A stretch of DNA of 64,000 nt. Origin: Klebsormidium nitens (Eukaryota; Streptophyta; Klebsormidiophyceae; Klebsormidiales; Klebsormidiaceae). The stretch is from the NCBI GenBank assembly GCA_000708835.1, contig DF236950.1, positions 309,716 through 373,715 on the forward strand. Direction: 5' to 3'. Shown here piece by piece: positions 49,901 to 63,400 of this stretch (position 1 is its first letter; every line of letters begins with the position of its first letter). The position numbers and the translations under genes were made by a program. Under the pieces are notes generated by a model. That model did no database searches, was not told the DNA's origin, and worked only from the letters and a program-made list of their open reading frames with translations.

Positions 49901-52900
49901 CAGAGGCAGCGGGAGGAAAGTTCCGGCGCGCTGAGTGGAGCGCTGACTGCGGCGCAAGAGAAGCTTGCGGCGGCGCAGCGGGAAGTCGGGGAGTGCCGGG
50001 CGGCACTGGGAGCCGCGCAAGCGGACGGAGAGGCCAAGTCGGCGGAGCTCGCCGCGGTCAAGCTGCTGCTCGAGAAGTTCGCGCTGGAGGTCGAGGGCCT
50101 GACGGAGAGCCGGGAGAAGCTGGCGGGCGAGGTCGCGGCCGCCCTGGACGCGCAGTCTGGCGCTGAGCAGCAAACTGCACAGTTGTGCAAGGAGCTTGAA
50201 GAGTTGGTGGAGGCGAAGCGGGAGGTTGACATTGAGATTTTGGGGTTGAAGTCGCGGCTCGAGCAGGGGGCGGTAGTTGCACATCACATGGAAGAGGCGA
50301 AGACGGAGGTGGCGCGGTTGGAAGCGGAGGTGCGGGCAGCAGAAAGCCGGTGCTCCGCACTGGAAAGGGCGGTCAACGATGAGAGGGCGGTTGTTGCAGC
50401 CAGAGACGAGAAGATCGAACAGCTGCAAGAGGCGGCCCGGGTGAAGGAAGAGACGACGGCAGGGATGCGGAGCGCCTTAGACGAGGCTTTGGAGGCAGAG
50501 AAGATGCTGGAAGCGAGCGCTGAGGAGCTTTCCGCCCAGGGTGCGAAGGCTGAAAAGGAACTCTTGGAACTTCAAAGGCAGCGGGAAGAAGGATTGGGGA
50601 GAATCACAGAACTCGAACGTCAGCTGGAGTTGACGCAGGCCACCTGCAAGGATATCTCGGCCGAAAAGCAGGCTTTGGCGGAGCAAGTCGAATGCGGGCA
50701 GGCCGAGAATGCGGCTCTGTTGGGAAAGCAGCGCGATCTGGAGTCCGCCATCCAGCAGCTGAAGACAATCAAGGAGCGGACGGCGACCGAGCTGCAGGCA
50801 CAGCTAGACTCGGCGGTCGCCGAGAAGGCCCGGATGTGCACGGAACTAGAGGCGGCGACTGCTGACGTGGCGGAGCTGCGGGCAAAGGAGAAGGTGATGG
50901 AGGGCAGCCTGCAGCAAGTGGTGGCCCTGGCTCAGAAGATCGACGGCCTGGAGAAGGAGAAAAAGCAGCTCCAAACGGCGGTCGGAAAAGGTGGGCAGGA
51001 TGCGGGGGCGCTGAGCGAGGCGCTGGCGGCAGCACAGGAGCGGGCGGAGAAGCTGCTGTGGGAGCTGAACGGGAAGATTCAGGTGGGGCTTCGCTTGCAA
51101 TGTGGGGACCGTCGGTCTGGTCAGCCTCTTCGCATTTCACCAATCTTCGGAAGTAGGATGAACAAGCCCGTTATAGGATGTTCGGCTCATCACCTTTTAC
51201 AAATTCAATGTAACTTTTTTTGCGTTCTTCACTTTCTCTTGATAAAGACAATTTTGCGCGAAAGTGGGGTTCGATCAGCGCACATGCTGGGCATGCAACG
51301 CTACGGTTCAAGCGCTTAGCTTCCGCTCAAGTATAACGGCCAGAGAAAGCAAGTCGTAATTCCTCCGGCGAAGACAACTCTTCAGTTGCCACGCTGGCCA
51401 AGAAGGCACATGATGCTGCCTTTGGCTGTTTCTTCTCTCCCTTCTCTCTTCTAAATGCAGTTACTTTTGAATAAGTATTTTTCCACGCTCGTACTGCTAA
51501 CGAAGGCAGTCGAAAGCTCACGCAGCTTACGACAAGTTACTCCGCTTGAGTTGCTGAATTATCTCGCTCTGCTCTGAAACCCTACCGATAACGAGTGAAC
51601 TCCGTTTGGTCAGGTGCTGGAAGCCAAGAACGGGGCCCTGGAGCACATGAGCGCTCAGCTGCAAGGCGCCGAAGCCAAAGCTGAAGAGCAGGCCGCCAGC
51701 TTGGCTGTACAGGAAGACCAACTGCAAACCCTTCGTGAGACTATCGCTCATCTCGAGGACTCCCTCCACTCGTACAAGGAGTCCGGAGACAGCCTGCAGA
51801 GGACGATTGGCGAGCGGGAAATCAGCATCGAGACTGGGAACCGCGATATCGAACGGCTGCAGACGCTGCTGGAAGAGAAGCGGGTCAAAGTTGAGGGGAT
51901 GGCGCGGGAAGCGGCAGAAGCAAGCAACAGGCTGGCTCAGGTCGAGGAGTGCGTGAGCGCTTTACAGGCGCAATTGACCAGTGCCCAGAAGGAAAGCAAC
52001 GGGACGGAATCCAGTTTGAAGGAGCTAGCGGCGGCGTTGCGCGGGAGAGAGGCGGATGTCGACAGTCTGCGCGCGGAGAAAGCGGCGCTCTGCGGCGAAG
52101 TTGAACGGTTCAAGGGGCAGATGGAAGCGGCCCTGAAGCGAAGGGAGGCCGTAGAGAGTGGCGCGGCGCTGACGTCGGCAGAGCTGGAGCGAGTGGGGCG
52201 GGAGTTGGAGGCGATGCGGGCGACGGTCTCGGCCCTGGAGGTGAAGCGTAGCGAAGAGGAGCTTAAAAGTCAGCAGATGGAAGCGGCGCTCGCCGACAAG
52301 GACGGCCACGTGGCCGAGGCGCGTGCGGCGCTCGAAAGCGCGCGCGCCGAAGGGGCGCAAATCGCTAAAGAGCTCGACGCTTCGCGCGCAGTGGTCGGCC
52401 TCCTGCAAAAAGAACGGGGGGTGCTGATCGACAAGATGCATCAGCTGGAAGCGGTGGTGACGTCAGCGAAGGCCGCCCTGGCGGAGAGCGAGCGGCTGTA
52501 CTCAGAGTCGCAGGAGGCGGTGAAGGACGCGGGCGAGCTGAGGGGACAGCTGGCGGAAGCGACGAGCGCGCGTGTGGAGGTGGGCCGGCAACTAGAGGAG
52601 GCGCTGGCGCAGATCGAAAGAGAGAAAGGGGCGGCGGACGAGTGGCAAAAGAAGGTCCGGGTGAGGCAACTGATCTGCAAATCTGCCGATTTTAATGCCG
52701 ATTGGCTTTTCTGACTTTGATCGCGACCATAGTGGACACCGATAAGGCAAGTTGATCAGTGCTGCTGTTTTCAATAGCATGACTGCCCTGGTCAACCCCT
52801 CATAACAAGTTGATCCATTACGAGCTCCCTCAGGTCCTCTATCAGATCAGGCTGATTGACCCCAATCGCTTTGAATCTGGTATCTTTGACGGACTATTAA

Positions 52901-55900
52901 AATCCAATGTAGGTTTCATTGAGCCCTGATTATTCATCTTGACGTCTTTGCCCCAACGTTCCTCCATTTCAGGAGAGCGAGGCAACGGTGGCTGCCCACT
53001 TGGCCGCCCTGGACGCCCTCCAGCTCAAGGTCTACCGCCTGCAGCAGTCCGTCGTTGAGGGCGACACCCAGAGGCAGCAAGCCGAGCAGGCGGTCGCCCT
53101 CCTGCACTCCCAGCTCGAGGCCCTGTCCGGAGAGCAGAGTGCATACGCCCAGACAGCGCTGCACCTCTCCCAGGAGGTGGAGCAGTCCCACAAGGCCCTT
53201 TCTGCGGCGCAACGGGAGCTGGAAGCGCTGGAAGACGGGCGGAGGGGCAGCGAGGCGGCGTGGCGCACTGAAAAGGAGACACTGTGCGAGGAGATCAGCA
53301 TCTACATGACGCAGGTGGAAGAGTTGAACGGGGAGCTCAAGGCAATGCGCGTGGAGAAGGCGGAAACGGAAGCGGAGATAGCGGACATGCGGGCGAGGCT
53401 CGAGCAGGTGAGAGTGCTGCCCTGAGCGGTGCTTAATATAACTCTCGCCGGAAGTAGCCGTTCATGATTCCGTCCGTCCAAATGACGCTCCTGTTCTCAA
53501 CGGAGGGACTATGGGGTCCTTCTGTTGACTGAATCAAGTTCAGAAGCCCTAGGCTGTGCCTTTCAGGGAGCACGCAAGTCGAACACAGGCAACAGCTTTG
53601 TACAGATCTTGTGTCGAAAATTGCATTTCATGGTGCTGGCTCAACAGTCGAAAGCTGGTCCTCCCGGCGTGTCACCCTGGCTCGTGCCTTGCTCTCGGGG
53701 CTTCCGCAAGTCGTAAAGGTGAAAAAACTCCTTGCGTTCCTCAGGTAGGGCTCATCTCCGACAAGCTCCACGAGATTCAGCGGGACAGAGTAGAGGAGAA
53801 GCGCCAGATGGACGCCACGTCAGAAGACCTCGAGGTGAGCCGTCAACCAGGAGTGTCCCAAGCAGCACGGCTAGAAACTCGTAACCAACCCAAAGTCGGA
53901 TTTGCAACGTCTATTGGCACGTTCTTCATACGGTACATGGGGCCGACTCGATTCCATAAAGTAAGGGCTTCAGAGACGTCAACAACTTGTTCGGCTAGTT
54001 GTGTCCGCAACCAGAACGACCCAGTCATGGGCCCGTGCGTGGTGGGGTTTCACTCCGGCCCGCTCTGGACCGAACCTGTTCACATTACGTGTTCGGTCCA
54101 AGCACATGCGTTCTTGGTTTCTTCCTTGTCAGCTGGTCCGCAAGGAGCTGGCGCGCGGCACGGCCGCCACGTCGAGCATCATGGAGCAGCTGGAGCGGAC
54201 GCTGCAGGCAGTCACCGCCAAGGACAAGCACCTCGCCACGCTGCAGGTGACCCCTCTTGAACCTAAAGGGCCTTGAAAAAGACGACTTTTGCTGGATCGT
54301 CAGACAGGGCGATCATTTTCATTGAGGTGCATCTCCTGGCCTCAAGGTTCTGTTTTGCGGTTGGCTTTCTGTCTATTTCCACTCCAAAAGCTTCCACCAA
54401 AGCTCTTGAGTTGAACTTTTCCTTTCAACTGGCAGAAATCCATCTAGATTCTGATATCGTCAAAGTCAACTGATTTCCTTTTCAGTGCCAGCTTGCAATT
54501 CAGCAAATCATCATTAACCCTTTGAAGAAGGACGTTCTCATAACCTGTAGCGCTGACTCAAAGCCGTCGCACCGGTGCAGGCGGACCTTGCCGCAGCGGA
54601 ATCCGTCATCCTACGGCAGCAAGCGGGCTTGGCTCACGAGTCCCGCACCGCCGCTTCCCTGGTCAGCAAGCTCAAGCAGCACCAGGAAAAGGAGCGCCGC
54701 ATGGAGGCCGCGATGCACGCCCTGCGCGCGCGCCTCCTGGAGTCCGGCCAGACTGCTCCGGAAGCGGAAGTCTTCCAGGTGAGGATGGTTGAGTCCAGGC
54801 ATAAGCTCCTAGTAGGAACATCAAGCTCCCAAGTGACCTCAAAAGAACCGAAAACTATTATTCTAGCGGCTGCGCACCCTCTCCCAACCTATTCGCACAC
54901 GTCCCGGGTGATAAGTCCTGCCACTTTTACAATCTTACATTCGACACTCGTTTCCAGGTGGGCAGCCCGGTGAAGGTCCCCGGGCGCCCCTGGGGCGAGG
55001 ACGCGGCCGCGGAGGAGCGGGTGGTGGAACAGGAACTGGCGCTGAGGCTGCAGCAGGCGCAGGCGGAGCTGCGGCGGGCCAACCTGGAGATTGACGACAT
55101 GCGCACCAGGTGGGTTTTCGCTGACGATCCACGTGGCGGGATCTGGCTTTCCCTTATTACGGCCAAGGCAGGCCCCCGTGGCCATGTCAGGCGTCCTAGC
55201 CAGAGCCCCATCCGAGGCAGTCTAAATTCAAAAACTTTCCATCAACGGGCGCCGATGGTGAACAAATACTTCACGCAGATGCTTGGAAGTTCAAGGGCTT
55301 GGAAGTGCCATAAGAGACAGGTATCGAGACTAGTTTTCGGTGGTGCTTCATATCCATGATCAGGAAGTCACAAAAGTGTGTAAAAGCCATCGGACGCTTT
55401 AGCAGAGCATCCGTGTTCTGTTCGTTTTTGTAATGCGTAGTCGCTGTGACTAGTTGCTCAAATGCGACGCAATCGCTTTTTAGGAATTTTTGCCTTTCTG
55501 TGAAACCGAACGATCAGCCTCAAGTGGCCTTCTATCAAAACGCAGGGATGCGATTTGTTCTTGGCTTGTCCGTACGGCCTTAATGCGTGATTGTGGTTCT
55601 GTTTGCATGAAGTACTAGCGCAGGCTTCGACGACTCACGTCTGAAGGCGGTCTTTCCAAAGCTTCTCTCTTTCTTTCGCAGACTGTACGGCGACCGGACG
55701 CCCGCCACCGGGAAGCACCCCCGGCAGGAGGCATCGCCCGAAGAGGTGCAAGAGTTGCAGGTGGCCGTGAAAGACCTGCAGAGCGAACTGGCGCTGGAGA
55801 AGGCAGCGCACAACGCCACCAAGCAGGCGCTCATTGAAGAGCAGGGCCGCTTCGCGACGCAGCTCCAGGAACTGCAGGTGGGAACCGCTCCGGTTGACGT

Positions 55901-58290
55901 CTTTGGAGTGTCGGAATGTACTCGAGCGCTGAAGCATGTATGCCTCTGCTGATCAAAATTGTTTAAGGATTGCAGCAGGTCGAACAGCAGTGCCACGTCG
56001 AATCAGTATGAATTGGGACTTGGCGCTTCAGTGCAACGCCCAAACGTTGGCAACAAGACTTTCGAGCAGGAGTTGTGACCTAGTCAAAGTTGAGAACCAG
56101 ATGTTTTGCGCTTAATTGATGTAACGTGCATTTGTTTCGATGAAATGGTCTGTCTCCTTCTCACCTTTCAATCCTGCAGACTGTCCCAGTGCTCTGATTG
56201 ATCACGCACTTCCACACGATCCGGAGGTTCGATCCAATCTTTTCTTTGCAAAGAGTGTTTGTTATAGGCAGATGGTGAGCCATTCAATCCCTTTTCTTGT
56301 CGCAGGAACTGATTCAGAATATGAACGGGGGAGCTGCGGGCGGTGCTTCGGAGATGCCCCCCATCCAGGAGCTGGCGATCTTGAGGGCACGTGTCATCGA
56401 GCTCGACATGCGTCTCGCCATGGCACGCTCTGACGGAGACGGGAAGAGCGGAGCGATCACCGGAGCCGCAGGCCAAGGTGTGACTTGCAGAGATCAAGCT
56501 TTTTCTTTTAAAGAGTTGTCGAACATGATTGGTTTGCTCTGTTTGTTTCCAAGTCTCCATTCCCAACAAAGCAAACAACCAACAAAGGTGAGGGGTGTTT
56601 CTCAGGGACTATCGACTCCGTTCCAAGAGCCTCGGGTCAGTGGTTTATCACCTTTTCGCAAAGCTGGCTCTGCCGGCCCTTTCTTCACGCCCGACCTTCA
56701 ACCTTGAGCTGCAATCCTTTGTTCTCAAGCTCCCTGCACATCGTCTCATTTTGTATATTGCGACACGCAACCGAGTCCGAAAATGCTAAGAACCACAAGC
56801 TTTGCTCTTCAAACCAGCTCCTCTCTCAACCCGCCTTCCACTCGTCCGCAGACTTTGTTCTCGACGCTTCCGTCGAGGACGGGCGCGAGGACGCGGCTGC
56901 TGACGGCACGCCTGACGTGTACGAGCTTCAAAAGATGGTCGCAGCCAAAGAGGAGGAGCTCAATTACTTCGTGGAACGATGCGAGTCGCTCATGAGGTGA
57001 GGAGGCGTTTTGCCATCTGGTAATCAGGGAACGGGTATAACAAGCATGTCCAGGTTTTTGTAGTTGTTTGCAATGGCCGAGCTAGTGATTGATTATCGGA
57101 TTCTGCAGAATCTGAAACACTGGTCGGAATCCATTCAAAAGAAGCGACATTCAAAATCGAACTCGTGACCAAGCGATGTCAAAGTGAAAAAGTTCCGATC
57201 AACGAGTTTTTATCTCAAGGTCCGTATCTGTCAGTAGTCAGCTTGTTCTGACTGCAGGATGACTTTTGTGTGTCATACACTCGTGGTACCCAAAATTATG
57301 GTTCCTTTCGTCGAAACCTTGGTTCTGCCAGCCTGACTCTTGGCGACCCCTACTTATCAGCTCTGCTCGTGCCACTTGTGCAGAGAGAACACGAGCCTCA
57401 AGAAGAAGACGGCCAGCTTGGAGAGCCGCGTGCGAGGCCACCAGATGCGCCGGAGGGCCGCCGCTGACGCGGCGGGCCCTGCCCCAGCAGCCAAGCCCAC
57501 AAACCAGCCGGCCGCGCCGCCCAAGGACGAAGAAACGGGGCCTCCAGGCGCTCCGATTGAGGACGGTGCCCTGATTGCAGAAAGAAGAGTCAGCGAGGGA
57601 CGCGTCAGCCCTTTGGGCCCCAAACCACCGATTCAAAACTCGCTGTGTTCAGGGAATGTGTCCAATGAGGGGTCAGAGGGGGGGAAGTCTTCGCAGAAAG
57701 AGTCTGACCAGGAGCAGAAGGCTGCAGTGCTTGACGGCAAAGTCCCTCAGAACACATTCCAGCCGCTGTTGGGCGTCTCTTCGTTGCGAGCGGACGATCT
57801 GCTGGACCTTGGGCCGGAGGAAGGCGGTCTCGACCTGATGCCACGTCAGCAGAGCGAGGAGAGCCGCAAGCGCCACGTGGCACGCGGGGTCGGGGGCTAC
57901 GAGGCTTCCCCGGGCACCGCCCGGGGACTGAAGGTTGCGAGGACTCGGAGCGTGGGGGCGCTTGTGGAGGCGCGGGGGCTGCAGGCCCTGCTGTTGGGAA
58001 GAGGGGGATCCCCCGAGCTGTCTGGTCGTATCAGCTCCGTAGACAAGCCCTCGCTTGCGGTGAGCGACAAACGCGCTTCCCTGGGGGCTGAAATCGGTCC
58101 CAAATCGGCGAAGAGTTCACCGAGCATGGAGCGGTCGCCTCTGGCAGTCATGCAGCTCTCAGTGGAAGAGGCGAAGGCTTCCCCGGGGGGCGTTGAGAAG
58201 GTGTCGCCGAGGATGGCGGGGCCGGCCATTCAACCGCTCCGTCTGTCGGGCGAGTTTACCAGCCTTCTCCAGGAAAACCGAGACGTGTAG
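43972..58290 (+). CDS. Giant coiled-coil protein, about 2950 aa
   Basis: Exons: 43972-44010 (MGSAGDLAGAMNK, tentative), about 44177-44378, 44660-44722, 44969-45127, 45285-45391, 45660-45933, 46484-51082, 51614-52660, 52973-53407, 53745-53834, 54133-54246, 54581-54778, 54958-55109, 55682-55877, 56306-56477, 56852-56996 and 57384-58290. From 44378 onward every junction is GT-AG and in phase. The link from exon 1 to 44177 is not in phase, so the extreme 5' end is unresolved. The protein is almost entirely heptads rich in Glu, Ala, Leu and Arg; the 4599-bp exon alone supplies 1533 residues. After about residue 2640 it changes to a disordered Ser/Pro/Gly-rich tail with many SP sites (KASPGG, SSPSMERSP), ending FTSLLQENRDV. 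There is no motor, membrane or DNA-binding domain. A scaffold or tether role is inferred; no named family is recognised. Confidence 0.85.
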
Positions 58291-60011
58291 ATCCCCGGAC
58301 ATGAGGAACCGGTGTAAAAATGGCGTCTTATGCGACAGTGATATTCAACTTGTACTTATAGTGGCAGCAGTAGAGATGAGAATTCCTTCCTTTGTTATGA
58401 ACTTGCCCAGATACTAGTGGTTTCGATCTGACCGAAGGACTTTTCAAGCCGAAAAACTGGAAATCTGTTCGTTCTTCGTCTTTTCAGCACGTACTGGCGC
58501 GGACGTATCCGCTGTTCAGATTGTCTCGCATCATCCTGCAACATGACGTGCCATGCCCAGCTTTAAATCCGTGGCTACATGCATGTCGCGGTCAAACGAT
58601 TATGCTCAAAATCTCTTGGCGCTTTTCAGAGCGAAGGCGGCCTGCATGCTTCATGAGACTCTCGGGCATTGTACATGCGTCAAGCTCCAATTGACGGCGC
58701 CATGGTATGGAGCGGTTTAATGAAGCTTTGAGACGGTGTACTACATGACCTATCTTCTCTAGCTCCAAATACCGTTGCATGTTCGTGTACGGAATAAAGC
58801 GGTCACCAGCGATCCGCGTCACTGTTGTACCATTGCAGCTCCATATGCCTACGCGTAGCTTTGGACAACAGCTTCGATGCGATGAGCTGCAGCAGATCAA
58901 CGGGAGATCTGCGCGCGCAATCATCGACTCTGAGGGCCCATGCAGAGTATGCCCCCTTCGAAGTTCACTGCATCATCATATCAATGCTTAAGACTGCACA
59001 AATAGTTCAACTCTACGGTATCAAAATTCACTCAAAAGCTGCAGAAATTTCCGGTATCCGGGGCCAGCTCCCTTGATTATTAAGAATGTCAAGGAAAGGG
59101 TCGCTCGTGTGAGACCGATGGAAACAAGGGCTGCCTCCAGAGTTTGAGAAGCATTAGTATATGACAGTGGAAGTCTGGGACACCCCAGCGATGCAGAGAA
59201 GCTGGCGGCAGCCAGGGAGGATGCCTTTTCAAATATATCAGGGGAAACGAGACCAGGGCACGGTGTTCGTTCACTGCGTGGCCGAGGTTTCAGGAGCCCC
59301 ACCGTTTGCTGGGCTTTATCGATGAAGGAAAGAGTGAAGAAGCTGGCTCGCAAACACAGGCCTCAGATTTCTTCGAAGAGGAGCACTACGAAAGCTTGGA
59401 CAAGGACGGAGAGGCGCGGGAAACAGAACGAGAGCCTAAACGTTGCGAACGATTCACAAACGGTTGTCTTCAACAAAGAAGCTGCATAAAGACAGCCGAA
59501 ATTCCTGTTTGGGTATGCAAAAATCATGAGCTTGCAGACTTCCGTTCTTGTACACCGTGAGGTAGGTAATCATCATCCCTGAGTTCGGAGCAACGTTATA
59601 TCTTCTTGTTGTCGGCCAGTAATAAGCCATCAATGGGCCATGCGACTGTGAAAAAAGTCCTTCAGGGGCATTGGGACGTCTTGAAGATGTTCTGGGGGGA
59701 TGGCTGACTCCTGATATCAAAAATGAAGGACCTTTTGATATGTAAGATGATATAGAACACGGCTGTGAACGCTTATCTCACGTGTTTAAGAGCACGCTGC
59801 TGTACCTTGTCTGCAAGTTGAGCGGCACACTTTCATAAATTGAGTGCTAGATACATCAGTGCGATGGCCGCATCGCGTTATATGCCACACGAAGTCGGAA
59901 GCTACCCAATCCAGATAATCCAGGAATCTTTAGGAGTGACGCGCAGCACGCGCGTGACGCCAAGCCGCTCTAGAAAGTACGGCCGCTTCACACCCGCCAA
60001 ACAGCAGGCCC

Positions 60012-60041
60012 TCCGACGTCATCGTCTCCGACGTCATCGTC
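60012..60041 (+). repeat. 15-bp exact tandem duplication
   Basis: TCCGACGTCATCGTC occurs twice head to tail (60012-60026 and 60027-60041), followed by a diverged TCGGATGTTGTC. Each copy contains the palindrome GACGTC. Confidence 0.85.
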
Positions 60042-60296
60042 TCGGATGTTGTCCTTCCACAGCAAACACCGGAAACTTTTGTGGTTTCTCTACCAAGGAG
60101 CTGTCCCTTCCTCGCCCAATGCTTGGTTCGGCTCCCCTGCAGCTGTAAGCGCTTCCTGATCAGGCGCCATACTTTTTGGAGCTTTTTACCAGTGGACAGC
60201 CTGACGAAGTGTTTGCAACTTTCCAGAACCAAAATAAGGGCGTTTCACACTAGCTCTCACACGAGAGCCGATGGAAGAGACGTGGCATCGACTTGT

Positions 60297-60467
60297 CTCG
60301 ATTCCATGTTGACTAAGGAAGGCGCCCGGTGGACTGGTAGGGTTGGTTGGGGGGTTAGGGTGGGTACGGGTGCGGAGCGTGTCAATTTCCGGGTTTAGGT
60401 TTTTAGGTTGGTTTTGTTCCCGAGCACTGTCCTTAGTCAACATGCTCTTAGTCAACATGAAATCGAG
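60297..60467. mobile_element. MITE-like element with 21-bp terminal inverted repeats
   Basis: The left arm 60297-60317 and the right arm 60447-60467 are reverse complements at 20 of 21 positions (core CATGTTGACTAAG). A second internal copy of the right-arm core lies at 60431-60444. The 171-bp element has no coding capacity. Its interior carries the G-rich segment 60338-60378 that recurs inverted at 10410-10450. No clear target-site duplication is visible, so transposition history is inferred from the arms only. Confidence 0.6.
60338..60378 (+). repeat. Dispersed repeat copy 2 (inverted relative to 10410-10450)
   Basis: This G-rich segment, starting TAGGGTTGGTT and ending GGGTGCGGAGC, matches the minus strand of 10410-10450 at 37 of 41 positions. 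It forms the core of the MITE-like element here, whereas copy 1 shows no matching terminal arms. Confidence 0.7.
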
Positions 60468-63400
60468 AAGTATGTGGTATCGGATCGGACTCGGTCGAGT
60501 GAAATCTGGACGGTTTGACCGGTACTCCTCACTGCTGGGTTACTGTCCATTGCCGTCAGTGGCCATACCTATTCGGATTTTCGAAGTTTTCAGGGGGGCA
60601 ATGCAAGACGATTTTGGATTGAAGCCAAGTTCATCCGGGAGAGAATCGAAGCCTGTTTCGCTTTTTCCATTTCCAACTTGCATAGTTTGCAATGGCGGTG
60701 GAGTCTGGAAAGCTGGTTTGAGAACTTATGAAACTCGATAGAGCTATTTTGACCGAGCTACGCGTTTAGTGGTTCGTTCTTTTTGCATCGGAGTTTGTGT
60801 TTGAGTGGCTTGTAAACCGGTCAACAAACACTAGCTGCTCGGCTTCGTGATTGTCAAGCTGTATGGATTACAATATGGCAGAAGCTAGCTGCACTTGCTA
60901 ATATTTGAAAGGAGCCATAGGGACACGTACTAAAGTATTTATGGGATTTGTCGCAAAATCTTGAACAAAACCTCCGTTATACCGGTCAGCTACAAAAGAA
61001 GGACATGGTCGTGGTGCACATTTCCACAAGGAAGAGGCCTGAAAGCTATGGTGTGAAAGGAAAACCCCCGACCTGAAAACCCACTCGGTAACACAACGGC
61101 AGAGCGCAAAACAGACCATAAATTCACCCGGGGCTTGAGGCCGGGTGTTTTGTTGTGCCCCGTTTACATCACTGTCAGAATCAGCAGCAATGGCACATGT
61201 AACCGTTGGAATCGCCGCTTGCGCCATGGATACTTTTGGGCAAGCAGAATTCTGTTTCGGCAAAAAAAGGTGCAACATTGTTTGGAACATGCGCTAATGA
61301 TGTCAATTGATCACCCGTAGCGCGTGTTCCCCAGGACCGCAGCCTGGACCGGGACCGCAGCCCGGTAAGGAAGTCAGAACCCAGGGACCGCAGCGCTGAA
61401 CGCCTAGCAGGCGTTGGATAAGGGGTCGGAATTCGTGTATATAAAGGCCTCTTACGCGCAACACAGACTTTGTGGGCCCAAAGGCACTAGTCAAGACCCA
61501 ACCGTCCGATGATGCCATGTGGCAGAATCAACGGCTTCAAGGAAGGGCACATGAAATTTGACGAGAGTCGGCCACGGCGCGAAGCCGCGAGGACAGCTTC
61601 CTGGAAAGCTGAAAACAGATGGTCGGCGAGCACAGGAAGGCAGGTGATTCAGAGCCGAAGCGGAAGTGACCGTACAAAGGACGGCTCATATCATCCAGGG
61701 CAAATCCGAAGGGTTCGGTACATTTTTGATGATTACTAGGTCCGCTTGCTCTACCTTACGATTTGTCACACGATCTTTGAACCCAAAAGCATGCTCCCTG
61801 CCCGTAAAGATGATACTTCCACGCGTCTGATTGCGCCCGAACGCTATGAAGGTCCGTGCTACAAGCGAATCTTTCTGCGGCTTGTTTCAAGAAGATGCGG
61901 CGTTATGTTGATTCTTCTCAAGCGTTTGCCGCGGCGTTTGCGAAATCTCTTGCCGGGCACATGTCATCAAGGCTCTCGCGCCCGTTAACTGACGTCTTGC
62001 ATAAAAAGTTGTCTTCAACAAGTGAACAGGTGGGTCAAACAGTCGCGGATGTGTACTAGGAAGTGGACTCGGGCTCGGAGTGAGGAACATTGTGACACGG
62101 GAATGAAATACTCTAACGTTGTTGATACCGGTGTTGCCACGGAACGTAGGTAAACTCGTCCTGACTGCAAAATCATTTGGCGGATTTCATGTCCACCTTG
62201 CAAGTAGACATACCTGTTAGTATTGAGCACGTCAGCAAGTAGACGTACATGTTTTGAACTGAGCAAGTCACCGTTACTGACTGATTGAGTAGAGCAAGAG
62301 CACGATGGAAAGATCAGTGGTCTTCCAAAAGCACAGTCTTACTTTTTAGGGTTTCTATTCTGGGGTATCTACAGTAGCAACCTTGCCTCGTAGCAGATGA
62401 TTTGGAAGCTTCCGCTTCATACAAGGCCTGCTGCGAATATGTCCTATCTGACTACGTTGCAATCCAGATGGCTTCGGACAAAGTTATATAGCAGATCCGC
62501 CTCCAAATGACTGTTTGACGACAAAGTGGGTCAGCTCCTGTCAATCTTGGTCCCTGATTGTCCTCCAATCACTTTCCATCTGCATTCTGAAGACGTGCTC
62601 GAGAGCATGCATGTGCTTTGCGGACTTGCTCTACTTCTTTAAATTCAAGTTTCTGCTCACACGAGCCAGCTCGACACATGCCAGCTCATGTATCACCTTG
62701 TCGAGCTTTCGGATAATCTCGTCCGCTAGGAACATATATTCTGTCAAACCCCGTTCGCGCCCGGTCTAGCGTGCGAGATAGACATATTAGCAACATACCC
62801 CTGCGGCGTCCTGCATGGAAATCGACATCGAGCGGGATCGGATTGTTGACCGTAAGACATGCACTGATGCAGATGGAACCGTATTTTGGCGGCCCCACAT
62901 CCGCGATCAAGGCCTCCCGCCGCACGTCGGTCCACATGGATCACGACTGGAGCTCTAGGTCGCGCCATGCAGTGCACTAGCTAGTCTCGTATATATAGGC
63001 AATGGAAGCCAACGCTGGTGCAGAGCCCCATGACGGTCCGCAATATCTCATTCCAGATCATTAAATAAGGCCCGAGGATCGCTCGTATTGACGCATTTAC
63101 CTGGACTGCAAATCGACTCAAAACAAGGTTGCCATGCATGGCTTCTGAATACTAAGATTCAGTTTTCAAAAGCATCATGAGCTCTTACACTTCACATGTA
63201 AGAAAACCGCACAACTTGAATCAACTCACATGATGACATGATGCTCTTGATCGCGTTGGACGTACACGGGTCGGCGCAGGCCGTCCAACCTCATTCACTC
63301 CGCTCGTGTCATAGTTGCGTTCTGAGTCGCTAGCACGTCCAAGATGACGTGTAAGGCCCTGGGCCCGGGTGTCACGGTGAACAGAGCCTCAATACAGTCG

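Noticed and set aside
47605-50428. Several minus-strand frames of 100 to 285 codons
   Set aside because: They are shadows of the 4599-bp coiled-coil exon on the plus strand, with skewed Ser, Ala and Arg content and no splice support.
53025-53301. Minus-strand Pro/Ser-rich frames
   Set aside because: They are antisense to the 435-bp coiled-coil exon 52973-53407, which is in phase with both flanking exons.
61856-62059. 67-codon open frame ending VGQTVADVY
   Set aside because: It looks mildly protein-like but has no recognisable domain, convincing splice partners or neighbouring exons.
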